From Tanypteryx hageni (Eukaryota; Arthropoda; Insecta; Odonata; Petaluridae), in the NCBI GenBank assembly GCA_028673005.1, contig CM054114.1, positions 125,207,307 through 125,271,306 of the forward strand: 64,000 nucleotides of DNA, written 5' to 3'. Made by a program: the position numbers and the translations under genes. Shown one piece after another: positions 36,250 through 51,599 of the stretch. Below the pieces are notes generated by a model. The model was not told the DNA's origin, made no database searches, and saw only the letters and a list, made by a program, of their open reading frames with translations. Each line of letters starts with the position of its first letter. The first letter of the stretch is position 1.

Positions 36250-36480
36250 TTTGCCTCGAAATTTACGCAAATATCCGTAATTTTCAAATTCTCTGGCAAT
36301 CGGCCGTGTGCAAATTTTCGTATTTCAAGTTTCGTGACTCAGATCGCCCTGCATGAGCAATAAAGATAATCATCATTAAGATAATACTCTAAAATTATGG
36401 AAAAAATAAGACATTTTGTATTAAGATTATGGCATCATCATCCGTGACTTTAGCACGTATTTGGATAAAAATAATCGTGA
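36250..36480 (+). repeat. Direct repeat copy 1 of an unknown unit
   Basis: Contains CTCTGGCAATCG, ATTTCAAGTTTCGTG, CTCAGATCGCCCTG and AATCATCATTAAGA. All recur in order at 36660-36905. No coding or known terminus. Confidence 0.8.
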
Positions 36481-36659
36481 AATACCTAGGTATTAAGCAA
36501 TTGTATTTAACAATTGAAATGTTAAAATATCTCGAAAAACTATGATACACAGCATTAAAATACTTTCCACGTTTTTCTAAATTTCGTTTATTGACTTCAT
36601 CATAAGTTTAGGTCGTAGTTTAAAATCAATGGCACAATATTATATAAATAAGGCAATAA

Positions 36660-36905
36660 TTTTCATTTTCTGCAAAATTTAGGAATATATCCGGAATTTC
36701 TAGTCTCTGGCAATCGCCTCACGTCCAAATTTTCAAATTTCAAGTTTCATGGCTCAGATCGCCCTGTTTTAGCAATTACTATAATCATCATTAAGACAAT
36801 AACGTTTACGTTACATTAAAATGTATGGAAAAATTAGGATATTTTGTGTTAGGATTATGATTTCGTCATCAGTGACTTTTAGTACGCATCTGGATAAAAA
36901 AAATT
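36660..36905 (+). repeat. Direct repeat copy 2 of an unknown unit
   Basis: Collinear with 36250-36480, offset about 415 bp, with substitutions and one small insertion. It ends near TCTGGATAAAAA like copy 1. Confidence 0.8.
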
Positions 36906-40949
<4,044 letters not shown>

Positions 40950-41189
40950 CGAGATGCGGAAAAAATAGAGGAAAAAGCAGGGAGGGTAAAGTGGCATAAA
41001 TATGCAAGTCACTAAAATATCGCCAGTTTTAAGTGCTAAATGCTTCGCGTGGGCTTCATATTGTGTTCGTCCACATTGTATCGGGGGAGTGGTTATCTCA
41101 GGCCGACATCTAATTCCCCTAATGTTATTTGAAGGATCGTAACAGTCGGTATCATGATGTCTACATCTACATATTTCTGATTTTACCTA

Positions 41190-41523
41190 AACTGCAAACG
41201 TTTTAATGAAATGGCCATATGAAGCTTCATGAACTACTGTGCGGGCCACATACAACCTTTCAAATGACTGATCGGGCAGTGTGAAATTTTCAAAGAGCAA
41301 GTTTTGAGAATTTTTCCATTCTGTAATAAGCCATTTGCCTATATCAAAAGTATATTGCATCCAAGTACTCGAAAAATATCGTTTTGATATCGTAAATGAT
41401 ATCGAATGAATACTCTTGCTGGTAAATTCACAAAACTTAAAGAAATATATGAGGAAAGGCGGGCCGGATGAAATCACTGCGCGGGCCGGATGTGGTCTGC
41501 GGATCGCAGTTTGGAGACCCCTG
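41190..41523 (-). mobile_element. hAT element remnant
   Basis: The right side ends, on the minus strand, in CAGGGGTCTCCAAACTGCGA followed by a CCGGCCCGC region, a typical hAT end. Inner text GTGCGGGCCACATAC near 41240 fits the same class. The opposite terminal repeat is not visible. The 96-codon minus frame inside is not recognised. Confidence 0.5.
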
Positions 41524-41839
41524 CGTTTATATAATTGTTTCTCAGCAGTTGGGCCGCGATAATTTGAAAAAAATTAACTTCGGTTAACAATATTGAAAAT
41601 AAGATAGCGAAAATTTTATATACTGTAAAAATCAAACATTATAAATTAGCTAGAGTAATTGCCCGTCAAATATGACGGGATTCTAATAAAAGTATTCCAA
41701 ATATATTTGATTTCGATATGAAAAATCAGTAAGATATGCTAAATGATGTAATAATAATAAATAAATAATAATATTCCCTCTCTCACTCTCGCCGTCCCTC
41801 TCTCCCTTCCTTCCTCTCTCTTTCCTTTCCTCTCTCTAC

Positions 41840-43070
41840 TGGCTTCTATAAACCTTGCGGAGTCAGTTCCTCTGTCTTTGAATGGCTCAGTTATTCCCCA
41901 CTGCAAAATAATAAAAAATCTCGGTATTCTAATTAATGAAACGCTTACCTGGAATAATCATGTAATAAAAGTCTGCAAGATGGTAAACTCTTCCTTACAA
42001 ACTCTCACTAACATTCTTCCCTCTTCACTAAAAATACAGCTAGTGACCTCTCTAATTCTTCCTCACTTCGACTATTGTGATACTGTATACCAGGACTAAT
42101 CAAAGGATCTCGCGATTAAGCTACAACGTTCTCATAATGCCTGCATCAGCTTCATCTTTAATCTTACCATGTCTCAGAATACTTCCGTCGACTCTCCTGG
42201 CTAAAACTCGAATCCAGAAGAAACCTTCACATCCTCTCCTTATTGTATCAAGTTCTTAATAACCACATCCCTTATTATCTTTCTTCTCAGTTCGCCGCCA
42301 TTAATACAGCTCACCAATGCAATACCAGCGGATGCGATAAATTACTAACTCCACTTCACAGAACAGAAATTTACAACAAATCCTTTACCGTCACTGCTTG
42401 CAAACTCTGGAATGGCCTTCCAACGTTACTAAAAAACTCTCTATCTCTAGGCACTTTTAAACACATGTATTACAAGTATCTCCTCTCACTCTCCATGCAT
42501 TGAACCACTCCCTATCTTCTCTTTCAGGTTGTCATAAGGATGCGCTTATTAGGCATAAACTCATAATTTTATTTTACATTATTTTCCGGTATCATAATTA
42601 CGATGTAATCTCCCAGGCATATCTTATCCTGCAATCCCTATTTCCCTCTCACCCCCTCCCTTGTATGGATATTTATGTATGTATTTATATATGATTTTTT
42701 CTCTCTTTCTCAAATTGTTGTTTTTTTTCTCTTTCTCTGAACTACTTAGGATTTTTTCGCGGTTTTTCACCTCTCTTCTCTTCGTAGGTGTTTTCTGTAG
42801 TGGGAAATTTTTTCTGTGTTAAAGTATAACTGATACACAGTTTTTTCGACCCACAAAACTCACAATATTCTTTGGTAATACTCTGTCATCTATTAACCAA
42901 TATATAATTAACTTGTAATTTGTATATATTTTACAGTAATTTTTATGTAATTTAATTTATTTTAATATGTAAATATTGTAACTACTTATATGACGAAAGG
43001 GTTAAATGTAAGAAGGGGCTTTATAGTCTCAATTTCGCCCTAAATAAAGTCGTTTGTCTGTCTGTCTGTC
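41840..43070 (+). pseudogene. CR1/jockey-group LINE, 3' fragment
   Basis: The thumb block KNLGILINETLTWNNHV and the following LILPHFDYC (41878-42099) are typical of the end of CR1/jockey-type RT. NACISFIFNLT, then YQVLNNHIPYYL (about 42243-42280) and FTVTACKLWNGLPTLLK (42390-42440) continue the C-terminal region in shifting frames, ending at about 42503. A long AT-rich 3' UTR ends with GGGGCTTTATAGTCTCAATT, an AATAAAG signal and TCTG repeats. EN and the RT catalytic core are missing. The LINE lies inside the Helitron, in the opposite orientation. Confidence 0.85.
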
Positions 43071-43320
43071 TTTCCTTCCCTCTCTCTTTCCTTCCCTCTC
43101 TCTCCCTTCCTCTCTACCTCTCTTTCTCTCACCTCCCACGCCCCTCATTTCCTCCTATCCCAATCCATAGCTCTCCCTCTTTTTCTCCCTCTCCCTCTTT
43201 ATCTCTTTCCTCCCGTCCTTTTATAATTCTATACCTCCCTTACTCTTTATGTACCTTCCATTCTATATCCCTTCCTTCCTATCTACCTCCCCACATCTCT
43301 CTCTCTCTTACTCTACATGT
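43071..43320. repeat. Polypyrimidine tract
   Basis: Almost pure C/T with CTCTCTCT and CCTTCC runs, directly after the LINE's TCTG tail and inside the Helitron. Confidence 0.85.
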
Positions 43321-43933
43321 ATATAGTCGTTTAGATAAGCAAAAGAATCCAAACTAAATCCCAATCCCATTAGGATTACGTAATTTCGCGAAAAATCCTA
43401 CGATAATTTAAGGCAATCTATGCACTCGTATATATTACACGTGTGCGAGTTGAGACAACAATTGATTCTCGAAGCTAAACAGTGACGTGGTCGGCAAAGC
43501 AACATCCCGTTTAAAAGCCAATATTTTCCCAAAATATGTGATTTAAATGTTTAATTTGAGAGAATTCGAACGGCAGGCGGAAAAAAGACAAAAAAAGAAA
43601 CTTCATTAATTTTCCTAAAACATAGTTTAAATTCGAAGATCGCATGTCAATTCTTTCTAATTTTAATTATCAAAATAAAAAAGCCTGCACTTTAAAAAGT
43701 CGCTTTTTACGTGTTATCCTACGGGAAATGGAAATCGTCCCCCTGGAGTCGAACACGGGGTTTTTCGTATTTCTTTCCTCATTTAATTTTTATATCTGAA
43801 TCAAACATTCCTGCGAAATTTCACCCTTCCACCTAATCGGGAAGTTTGTTAAAATCCCGTTAAAAAGGCCATTGGTGACGTCACCGTCCCACACAGACAG
43901 ACAACAGTCAGAACTGGAAAACTATATGTAAGA

Positions 43934-44981
43934 TAACGAAAATTTAAATAAATTTCTGGCTTTTTAGATGATCCACTGCTTTTAGTCAATAAAATAACAT
44001 TTTATCTTGGCTATATACACACCTATTGAAAAATAGGTGGACCGCGGAAACTTTCCCGCGCTTTAGGTTGGCCGAGGATATATTTCTGTAGCTTAGGTTT
44101 GCCGTATTATAAAAAAGATTGAGAGACGCTGCTATATATAACACACAGTGAAACGTAAGATTCGACAAATTTTTAGCTAACGTTACAATAATAAAATTAA
44201 CTTTTCTAAACCGATATCCTTAGCAAAACAAAAGGAATCGTCTATTGAGGTAGCAATACGCAAATTTGCCTAATGGATCGCGCAAAAAGTATAAAATCGA
44301 CGGTTTTAACGTCGTTTAATAATACAACCATCCGAACGCTTTATACCCCCTTCTTTGCATTTACAAAGAATTAAACGTTTTGGACCAGGCATTAAAGTCT
44401 CCGATTTCCATTCATATCTCGAGTTATTACTTAACGGTCGATGCGTTCCTTTTATCCCCTCACGCATTTTCGACCGTCAGATAATTACCGGCATAAAACA
44501 TCTCAACAGCCCCTCACCAGCATACTTAAAAAATTTCATTGCCTCCATATCCACCTTCCCCGACGCCCCTTTCAGACCCTCCCCAAATCTGTCCTCCGTC
44601 AGCGCTGCTACCCTGGCCTTCATTTGCTAAGTTTTTTTTTATATTTTTCTATTCCTTATGGAACTCAATTCAGTTTGCGCATTTTTTCGGTAATGATAAC
44701 TGAATCAAGGCTAGAACTAAACAATTCACCACCACCAATCTTGGTTTGTATGAATGTGATAACAATTATGTCTATGTATTTAATTATTAAATAACATTGC
44801 AACAATTGAACAAAAGTAGTAAATGATAAATTTCGTGGCTGAATAGGAGGTTTGGGAATTTAAAACTTTACGGGAATTGTTTAATCAAGAGAAAACTCCA
44901 ACTTCAATAACTTTTACAATGCCATTTGATGAGGAATAGCACAAAAATATATAGTTATTACTTCATCGGGTAATTGGCTAA
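43934..44981. other. Mostly anonymous; possible hAT end
   Basis: On the minus strand CAGCGTCTCTCAATCTTTTT begins at 44131, and a GC-rich subterminal stretch follows, which resembles a hAT terminus. No partner end was found. The overlapping frames 44355-44630 and 44441-44794 carry no recognised domain. Confidence 0.3.
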
Positions 44982-45612
44982 TCCTATAAATAAAAGAGAA
45001 TGTCTGTCTGTGGCAGCCATAACTTTTCTGAAGAAAAACGTAGGAACTTCAAAATTTGGCAGTGATCCTGAAAATTGCAGTGCCAAAAATAATTCAAATT
45101 GGCCCACAGGGGCCCGAGGGCCCCCATTGTTGTTCCAAATGTTTTTTTGAAGATATCTCAGCAACACCTAAATTTCACGATTTCGACGGGTCCCCATGGA
45201 ACCGTCGGTCCAAATTTCGGCAATGTCCGTCTGCCTGTACGCATATATCACGGAAGAACTGGCTAAACCGATTTCAACTAAATTTGGTAGGTACATAGAA
45301 TCTCCACATAAATACATGACCAAAATGATATATTTGGACTGGATAGACCAAGCAGGGGTGCCACAATTGCAAAATAAATCTTTTCTGAAGTTATGCTTTT
45401 GGAAGGAATTGGCTGAATCGAATTAAACCAAATTTGGTACATAGAATTTTCACAGAAAGTCATGGTCAAAATGCTATACTTTGACCCGATTAACTAAGTA
45501 GGGATGCCACAATTGCAACGTTAAACTTTTCGGTAATTATGCTTTTGGAAGGAATTGAGCTGCCAGAATTCAAACAAATTTGGTATATAGAATTTTCACA
45601 TAAAGTCATGGC
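44982..45612 (+). mobile_element. Family B Helitron copy 1, 5' part only
   Basis: The 5' end is TCCTATAAATAAAAGAG at 44982 after an A, followed by TCTG repeats. The body is collinear with the complete copy at 54070-55473: TGATCCTGAAAATTGCAGTG, GGGTCCCCATGGAACCGTC, CAGGGGTGCCACAATTGCAA. It stops abruptly at about 45612, where a jockey-like LINE begins. No 3' hairpin or CTAG of this copy is seen later. Confidence 0.8.
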
Positions 45613-45663
45613 GCAGCTCTTCGAGGGTGGCACACCTCGTCGGTAGTTAAATGCCACCGGCCT

Positions 45664-46143
45664 TTGCGCTATCTTCTCTTCCAGCTCCCTCCACACGGTT
45701 CAACTGCTTTTTGCACCGCGGTGCCGAGGTGCTTCAAATGCACTGGGGACCATGAGAGGAAGGATTGCACCCTACCTGCCGCTGAAAAGTCCACATGCTG
45801 CAATTGTGGCGAGGCCCACCCTCCCTTCTCCAAAGGCTGTGTTGAATACCAGGAGGAGATAAGAAAGAAGAGGGGGAGAACTGCTGGGGAAACCTCCGTT
45901 ATGAAGAAATCTTCAATCTCGCAAGCACTGATAACCGCGCCTATACCAGCTCACCCTTCGCAGGGTAAAATCAACGCCTGTGGGAGAGGTAACGAAGAGA
46001 GGCCAGAACCCATACAGAAGGCGACTCCGCGACGACTCGACGCTGGCTTCATCGCACACCTGGACGCGGAGCTCTTCCCCAGGTTGCATCCCGCACGTCC
46101 ACAGCGGACGGAAACCGACCTAGAACTCAACACACCTCTATGA
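45664..46143 (+). pseudogene. LINE ORF1 (gag-like) fragment with two CCHC knuckles
   Basis: Knuckle 1 is C23-X2-C26-X3-H30-X4-C35 and knuckle 2 is C45-X2-C48-X3-H52-X6-C59, the double-knuckle spacing seen in jockey-type ORF1 proteins. These bind element RNA in a ribonucleoprotein particle. A basic stretch (about residues 66-71) follows. The N-terminal part is missing or out of frame. The start codon shown is simply the first Met in an open frame entered from upstream LINE sequence. Confidence 0.85.
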
Positions 46144-46329
46144 AGGAGCAAATGCCCAAACAGGCAGCAACCGGACCTGGCGGATGTGGAGGACTTCTTC
46201 GACCTAAAAGAAGTGGTCAAGTCACTGAAGGCCATCACTGAGGCTCTCACGACTCAGCTTTACATGCTTGGGTCCATCATTACCAAATTATCCTCATTCC
46301 ATCCACATCATGAACTACACCCATAGACG

Positions 46330-47680
46330 GAAGAGGAAGTCAGCGCTCGCTAATGTTAGCTGGAAATCTGAAGGCGGTTTGCAGAGAAAATTTTCCAAAA
46401 ATACTGGCATTTCTCCAGAAACATAACGTCTCCATTGTTCTGTTGGAAAAACCCACATGAAGCCACAGCGGAAGCTTTCTGTCCTAGGCTTCGACGTCTT
46501 CCGACGAGACCGGCAGGACTTCGGCGGTGGAACGGCTATTATCGTCCGTAAGGAACTTGCGGCGCACGAAATAATTCTCTCAGGCGTACCGCTGGGGACC
46601 ACGGCGGTTCGAGTGGAGACGGGGCGGGGCTTGCTAACGCTAGTGTTCTGCTACCAGCCTCCCAGCACGGACATCCGCCCAGAGGACCTTGAAAACATCC
46701 TGAGCACTGTTGTACCACTCATCGCTGCAGGTAACTTCAACAGCAAACACCCTTCATGGAACTCCAGCAGCACGAGCCAAAGAGGGTGCGTTCTTCGCTC
46801 ATGGGCGGAAGCCAACGGCATCGGAATCTCAGCGCCAGCGGAGCCGACAAGATACCACCATACGGGCAGCGGAAACGTCATCGATCTGGCCCTATTCAAG
46901 GGGATAGGGTTATAAATCAACATCCACACGATCGCTTGTCTCCCGAGCGACTACAATGCTATTGTGATGCACATGGGTATACGCCCGCGCATTCTAACGA
47001 TGGGGGAACATTTTCAGTTCTTGAACACCGACTGGGAGAAGTTCAGGACCTTGCTAACAGACGACCTTCCGGAAACGCTGCCGACCTTAAACACTTCTCA
47101 AGATATGGATGCCAGCGTTGCGAACATAACCGCCCGTATACAGAAAGCAGCAGACTAGTCCATCCCCAAGCGAATGAACACCGCTCCGGACTTTCTTGAA
47201 CTCCCGCAGTACATCCTCGAGGCATTCAAGACCAAAAATAAGATCCGCGGGTACTTCCAGCGCACCGGCTGCCAGGGTGCTAAAAGGAGAATGCTGAATA
47301 TGCAGCATAAGATTCGGGATCTCATTGCGGATCGCCGCAGAGGAAAATGGGAGAGGAAACTGGAATCCCTGTCGCTCGAGGACGGTTCCATCTGGAACAT
47401 GGCCCGTGCGCTAAGTTCGCCTTCCATTTCGGACCCGCCCTTATATACTGAGGACGGTCCTATCTGCACACCAGAGGAAAAAGCAGAACAGTTGGCAGCA
47501 TACCTGGAGAAGGTTTTCACACCTAACACCGACCAAGACAGCGTCTCATGGGAGAGAGAAGTAGAGGAAGACCATCGGAGCGGCTACCGAGGCAGAAGAA
47601 GACCATCCCCCGAAGTGCAGGAAGCTGTTTTGAGGGCAAGATATGCCCAACCTGATGCAGGATAATCGGATCCAAAATCT
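46330..47680 (+). pseudogene. LINE ORF2 endonuclease and linker, broken
   Basis: The early block FLQKHNVSIVLLEKPT (about 46400) corresponds to the first catalytic Glu region but is followed by a frame break. Then come RRDRQDFGGGTAIIVRK, GLLTLVFCYQPPS and AAGNFNSKHPSW in frame 46457-46915. The family has GDFNAKH in that last block, so the catalytic Asp is replaced by Asn. PTRYHHTGSGNVIDLAL is the PT-x-IDLAL block near the domain end. A second open frame (47174-47665) contains the linker before RT (KWERKLESLS, PEEKAEQLAAYLEKVF). The RT itself is absent. Confidence 0.85.
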
Positions 47681-47816
47681 AGCACCACCGCTAAAGAACC
47701 CGGCAGGAGTTGGTAGCGGCACAAGGCGCAATGAAAAACCGACGCCTACAGCACCTTGGTCGAAAATTTTACATGGGTAATCTCATGGTATTTTGGTGGG
47801 TTCTCTTCTGAGCACG

Positions 47817-48045
47817 CTTGTGTGTACGCGTGAGTGTGTGTGCGATTGGGACTGAGTATATGCGCGTGTGATTCTGGGTGATTGCTATAGCATGCAGTCA
47901 AGTGTGTGTGTGCGCGCGAGTGTGTGTGTGCGCGCGAGTGTGTGTGTGCGTGCGAGTGTGTTTGTGTGCGCGAGATCGTGCATGTGAGTGTATGTGAGAG
48001 AGAAAATGCGAGAGCGTGCGTGAGAATGTGTGCGCATGTGAGATA
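47817..48045. repeat. Degenerate (TG)n / TGCGCG tract
   Basis: GTGTGTGTGCGCGCGAGTG-type runs, alternating purine-pyrimidine and therefore Z-DNA prone. It sits at the broken end of the jockey-like LINE. Confidence 0.9.
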
Positions 48046-48194
48046 CTGACCATATATGCGATTAGGATGGAATGTGCATGTATAAATATGAATTATTTTG
48101 TTTCATAAATGGATTTTTAAAAGGTTTTTATTGTTAATATAGTTATTTTATGAGGTTAGTAAGTCTGTCCATGCCTTGGAAACAACGACATGTG

Positions 48195-48676
48195 AAAAAT
48201 GTACCAATGAAATAAGGACAGTGATAGCGAAAGGCAAAGGAAGACATAAGTAAGAAAGTGATAAAATTCAAAGCATGGAGTATCGCCTAGTATGGAACAA
48301 AATCATTGACACTCAAGAAAATTATATAAAATACTTGGATAGCTTTGAAATGTAGGCGTGGAGAACAATGTTGAAGATAAAAAGGAAATATGTGATGAAA
48401 AATGAGAAAATACTGACTGGTGTAGGAGGAAAGAAGACATTTATAGATTATAAGAAAGAGTAAAGCCAACTTGATTGGACATTATCTAAGGAGAGAGAGC
48501 ATGATTAAAGATGTGTTAGATAGGTAACAAAGGAAAAGGAAAGAAAAAGCTTCTGCTGATGACTTGAAAGTAAAAGAGAGCTATCAAGACATGGAGAAAA
48601 CTGCGGAAAATAGGAATAGGCTTAAACAAGAATAATCACAGACCTCTCTATGGACAATCCACCAAAGATGATGATT
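48195..48676 (+). mobile_element. Decayed second copy of the 26.9 kb LINE C-terminus
   Basis: AAATACTTGGATAGCTTTG, ACAATGTTGAAGATAAAA, GAGAGAGCATGATTAAAGA and GAGAGCTATCAAGACATGG align in order with 27120-27420, with many stops and small deletions. The end has CAAAGATGATGA, the decayed equivalent of the ATG tail. Confidence 0.85.
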
Positions 48677-48894
48677 TCTTAGGGCTTTCGTTTCTGGAAA
48701 ATATCTGTCAACATCCAAGAGATCGGCGATAGGAAAGTGCTATGCTGAAAATTTTAATTTTTAATAATGTCTATTATAATATGCGAATTTTTCAGAACAT
48801 TTATGCTACTTTTTACAATTTTTATGTATAAACAATATATAAAACACTAATACTAATTAATTCAATTTGAATCCTATTAAATAAGTAAATATTT

Positions 48895-48990
48895 CTCGCA
48901 AACCCGGTCCCGTTTCCTTTCCACCTTTAGGATTAGTTTTTGTGCGATTGAGTGAGTGAATGCGTGAGTGACATCAGGTCCCTGGGACTG
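48895..48990 (+). repeat. Interspersed repeat, copy 2
   Basis: CGCAAACCCGGTCCC through TTTAGGATTAG to GATTGAGTGAGTGAATG matches 27840-27925. It again follows a LINE C-terminus of the same family. Confidence 0.6.
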
Positions 48991-49888
48991 GACTGGAATG
49001 GAATTTATAAATTTCATTGAGAGAGAATTTCGTTCCGGATGACGAAAAAAGTTTATTTAACCAATTATAAAAATTTGGAAATATTGCTAGTTTTGCTAAA
49101 ATAAATCCTGGCCAGAGGTACCATGAATGTTGCTACTTTTTTGCAATTTGTTCAGTAATAAATTTAAAGAATGTGAATAGTTTTAGTAGAAGTCATAATA
49201 AGGACGATAAACTTAATTAGATAACCTCAATAAATTTATACAAATAAAGACTCTAGCTGCTAGATAAATTTAAAGTGAACATGAATAAGAATTCTACATG
49301 AAGAAACTGATTTTTAAACTATCTTTACGAAATATGAACAATATATATAAACCTACTGATTACACAGGAGATAAAAGATAACTTTTTTTACGATCATAGA
49401 TGCCACAATAAACTTATTAGAGCCAGCTATATGGCATTACGACGAATAAACCGTGCTGTTAGGCATCAATAAAATCCTCGCCAAGGTTACACATTGACGT
49501 CATCTAATAACACGTCAATAAAAACTACCAAACCGAAAACGAAGGACGACGTCGATTCCAATAAAATTTTATATTAGAAAAAGGAACGAGCTCAAGAAAG
49601 ACAGTCCGAAAAACAAGTTTAAAAAAAAGAAAAGCTAGATTAAGTGGGATATAAAAATATAGTGGGTGGGAATATTCTCAGGGAAAAAGAAGCCACGAAG
49701 AATGGATGAGTGCTGGGGAAAAGAGGAAAAGCGAGTAGGGGAGATAAAGCAATGCATATGAGTGTGAAAGGTGTATAATACGATAGAAAACAGGAAAGCC
49801 TTTTGGGAATGGGAGGAGATTTGAGAGTATGAAGGAGTTGAGGAAGACAGAGGGAAAATACGAGGGTATAGAAACGGAGTACAGAGAA
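48991..49888. other. Anonymous AT-rich sequence
   Basis: No element or gene recognised. Confidence 0.5.
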
Positions 49889-49975
49889 AACAGACAGACA
49901 AACGGCTTTGTAAGGGCGAAATTGAAACCATCGGGTCCCCTTTTACATTTAACCCATCGCTATAATACACAGACA
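49889..49975 (-). mobile_element. LINE 3'-UTR fragment, same family as 41.8 kb
   Basis: On the minus strand GGGTTAAATGTAAAAGGGG, then TTTCAATTTCGCCCT, then GCCGTTTGTCTGTCTG match 43010-43066 in order. Only the 3' end of the element was inserted or survives. Confidence 0.7.
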
Positions 49976-50129
49976 TACACATAATTCAACAAATAAGTAA
50001 CCGACACAATGTACTGCTCGGAAAATGAAATCAGAAATGACATTTGTAGGAAAAATCTAGGATTAACATATTAAAACCCACGCAGTAAAACACCCACGAA
50101 GAAAATGAGGGTGAAAAAACTGCTAAATT

Positions 50130-50460
50130 CTCAATATGGAAATAGAGGGCATAAGGAATATTTACAGAATGATACAAAACCTTAGAAAGGAGAGGAGAGA
50201 AGGAGAGCACTGTGGGAGATATAGCGAGAGGAGGCGCATCGGGGTAGGGGAAGGGGGAGAAAGAGTGGAGGGAAGAGACAAAATTAAAAATACGGAAAGA
50301 GGAATGGGAAAGAAAGGGGAAGAATCAGGGAAAGTGGGGATGCCGGAGGTGGAGCAGGTGTGGGGGGAGGCGATAAAAGGAAAGGGAGAAGGTTGAGGGA
50401 CAGGAGAGAGTTGAGGAGGGAAAATGAAGGAAAACGAGTAGAGAAAGAGAGGGAGGAGGT
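50130..50460. repeat. Purine-rich tract
   Basis: GGAGAGGAGAGAAGGAGAG-type text. The open frame 50136-50396 is an artefact of composition. Confidence 0.8.
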
Positions 50461-50489
50461 TGGTATAGCTAAGTAGCGATGTATACGGT

Positions 50490-51090
50490 ATGCACGGTTA
50501 GATAGGAATTGTTAAGTGGGTAAAACTAGGATGGAATAAATAGAAAAGTAAAAGTAGGGAGGGATAGGCAAAAAGAAATACGTAGATAAGGACAGATAGA
50601 TAGAGAAGATAGGTATAAGTAAGTAGGGATAGACAAGGAGGGATAGGTAGGTATGGATAGCAAATATGGATAGGCAAGAAGAAATATCTACACATAGGGA
50701 TAGATAGGTAGGAATGGGTAAGCAAGGATAGATTTACAGGGATAGGCAAGAAGGGATAGATAGGTATGGATAAGTAGGAAGGGGTAGGTAAGGCAGGATA
50801 GGCAAATATAGATAGGCAAGGAGGAATAGGTAGGCAGGATAGGTAGGTAGAGATGGGTAGATTAGGATAGGCAAGGAGGGATAGATTTATAGGAATAGGC
50901 AAGGAGGGATGGATAGGTATGGATAAGTAGATTGGGGTAGGTAGGTAGGCATACGTAAATAGGGATAAATTGGTAGGGATAGGCATACAGGAATAGGTAG
51001 GGAGTTAAAATTAGGGAAGGGTAAGCAGGAATAGATTGATGGGTATGAATAGGTGTGCAGGGACAGGCAAGGAGAAACACGTAGGGAGGG
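50490..51090. repeat. Degenerate GGATAGGTAGG-type minisatellite
   Basis: Variants of GGGATAGGCAAGGAGGGATA and GGATAGGTAGGTAGG repeat throughout. A 162-codon minus-strand frame of Pro-Ile-Pro-Thr-Leu-Ser-like repeats runs across it and is a by-product of the array. Confidence 0.85.
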
Positions 51091-51189
51091 ATAAATAGAA
51101 AGGGATAGTTAGAAGAATAGGTAACCAGCAAACGGCAAGTGAGTTATATGAGAAATGGGATGAAGGAGATGGAAGAAGAGTAAAACAGT

Positions 51190-51375
51190 AAAACAGAGAG
51201 AGGTAGAATGAGAGGGAAGTAGAATAAGAGAGAGGGAGGTAGAATGAGAGAGAGGGAGGTAGAATGAGAGAGAGGGAGGTAGAATGAGAGAGAGAGGGAT
51301 GTAGAATAAGAGAGAGGGAGGTAGAATAAGAGAGAGGGAGGTAGAATAAGAGAGAGGGAGGTAGAATGAGAGACA
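51190..51375. repeat. 20-bp tandem repeat
   Basis: About eight units of GGTAGAATGAGAGAGAGGGA with G/A changes at the ATGAG/ATAAG position. Minus-strand Ser-Thr-Ser-Leu frames derive from it. Confidence 0.9.
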
Positions 51376-51599
51376 GCGACATGCAGGGAAAGGAAACGCC
51401 GTGGACCGAAAGGAGGAATAGGAGAGATATGTGGGGGAGAAAGAGAGCGAGAGCGGAGGGATAAGGTCGACGGAGAGATTGAGGGAGTGGAGAAAAGGAG
51501 AAGGAAAGGAAAGGAGGAGGCGGGAGTAAAGATAGAGATGTGGGTGTTAAGAGGTGTGGGGCTCATCCCGATTGGTTAAATAGGACGGCTGAATAGAAG

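Larger units (their letters stand above)
41650..43933 (-). mobile_element. Family A Helitron copy 3, expanded and carrying a LINE fragment
   Basis: On the minus strand the 5' end is TCTTACATATAG at 43933. The 3' hairpin CCCGTCA-TATT-TGACGGG is at 41662-41679 with CTAG at 41650-41653. Internal blocks such as AACACGTAAAAAGCGAC, CACATATTTTGGGAAAAT and GGATGTTGC match the 28.3 kb copy. At the place where other copies have a short GA run, this copy has a long polypyrimidine region and a LINE 3' fragment (41.84-43.07 kb). That explains its 2.3 kb length against about 0.8 kb for its relatives. The base after CTAG is C instead of T, perhaps a later change. Confidence 0.7.
45613..47760 (+). mobile_element. 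Jockey-like LINE, 5' and middle part, no RT
   Basis: Starts within a gag-like ORF1 with two zinc knuckles and continues through the ORF2 endonuclease and the endonuclease-RT linker. It ends at about 47760 before any RT motif. Composition is clearly more GC-rich than the surroundings. LINEs usually lose their 5' end; loss of the 3' end means a later deletion or rearrangement, which probably also removed the rest of the host Helitron. Several frameshifts and stops make it dead. Confidence 0.85.

Noticed and set aside
50498..51566. Long minus-strand frames of up to 162 codons, rich in Pro, Leu, Ser and Ile
   Set aside because: They follow the purine-rich tandem repeats and change with each repeat unit; no domain.
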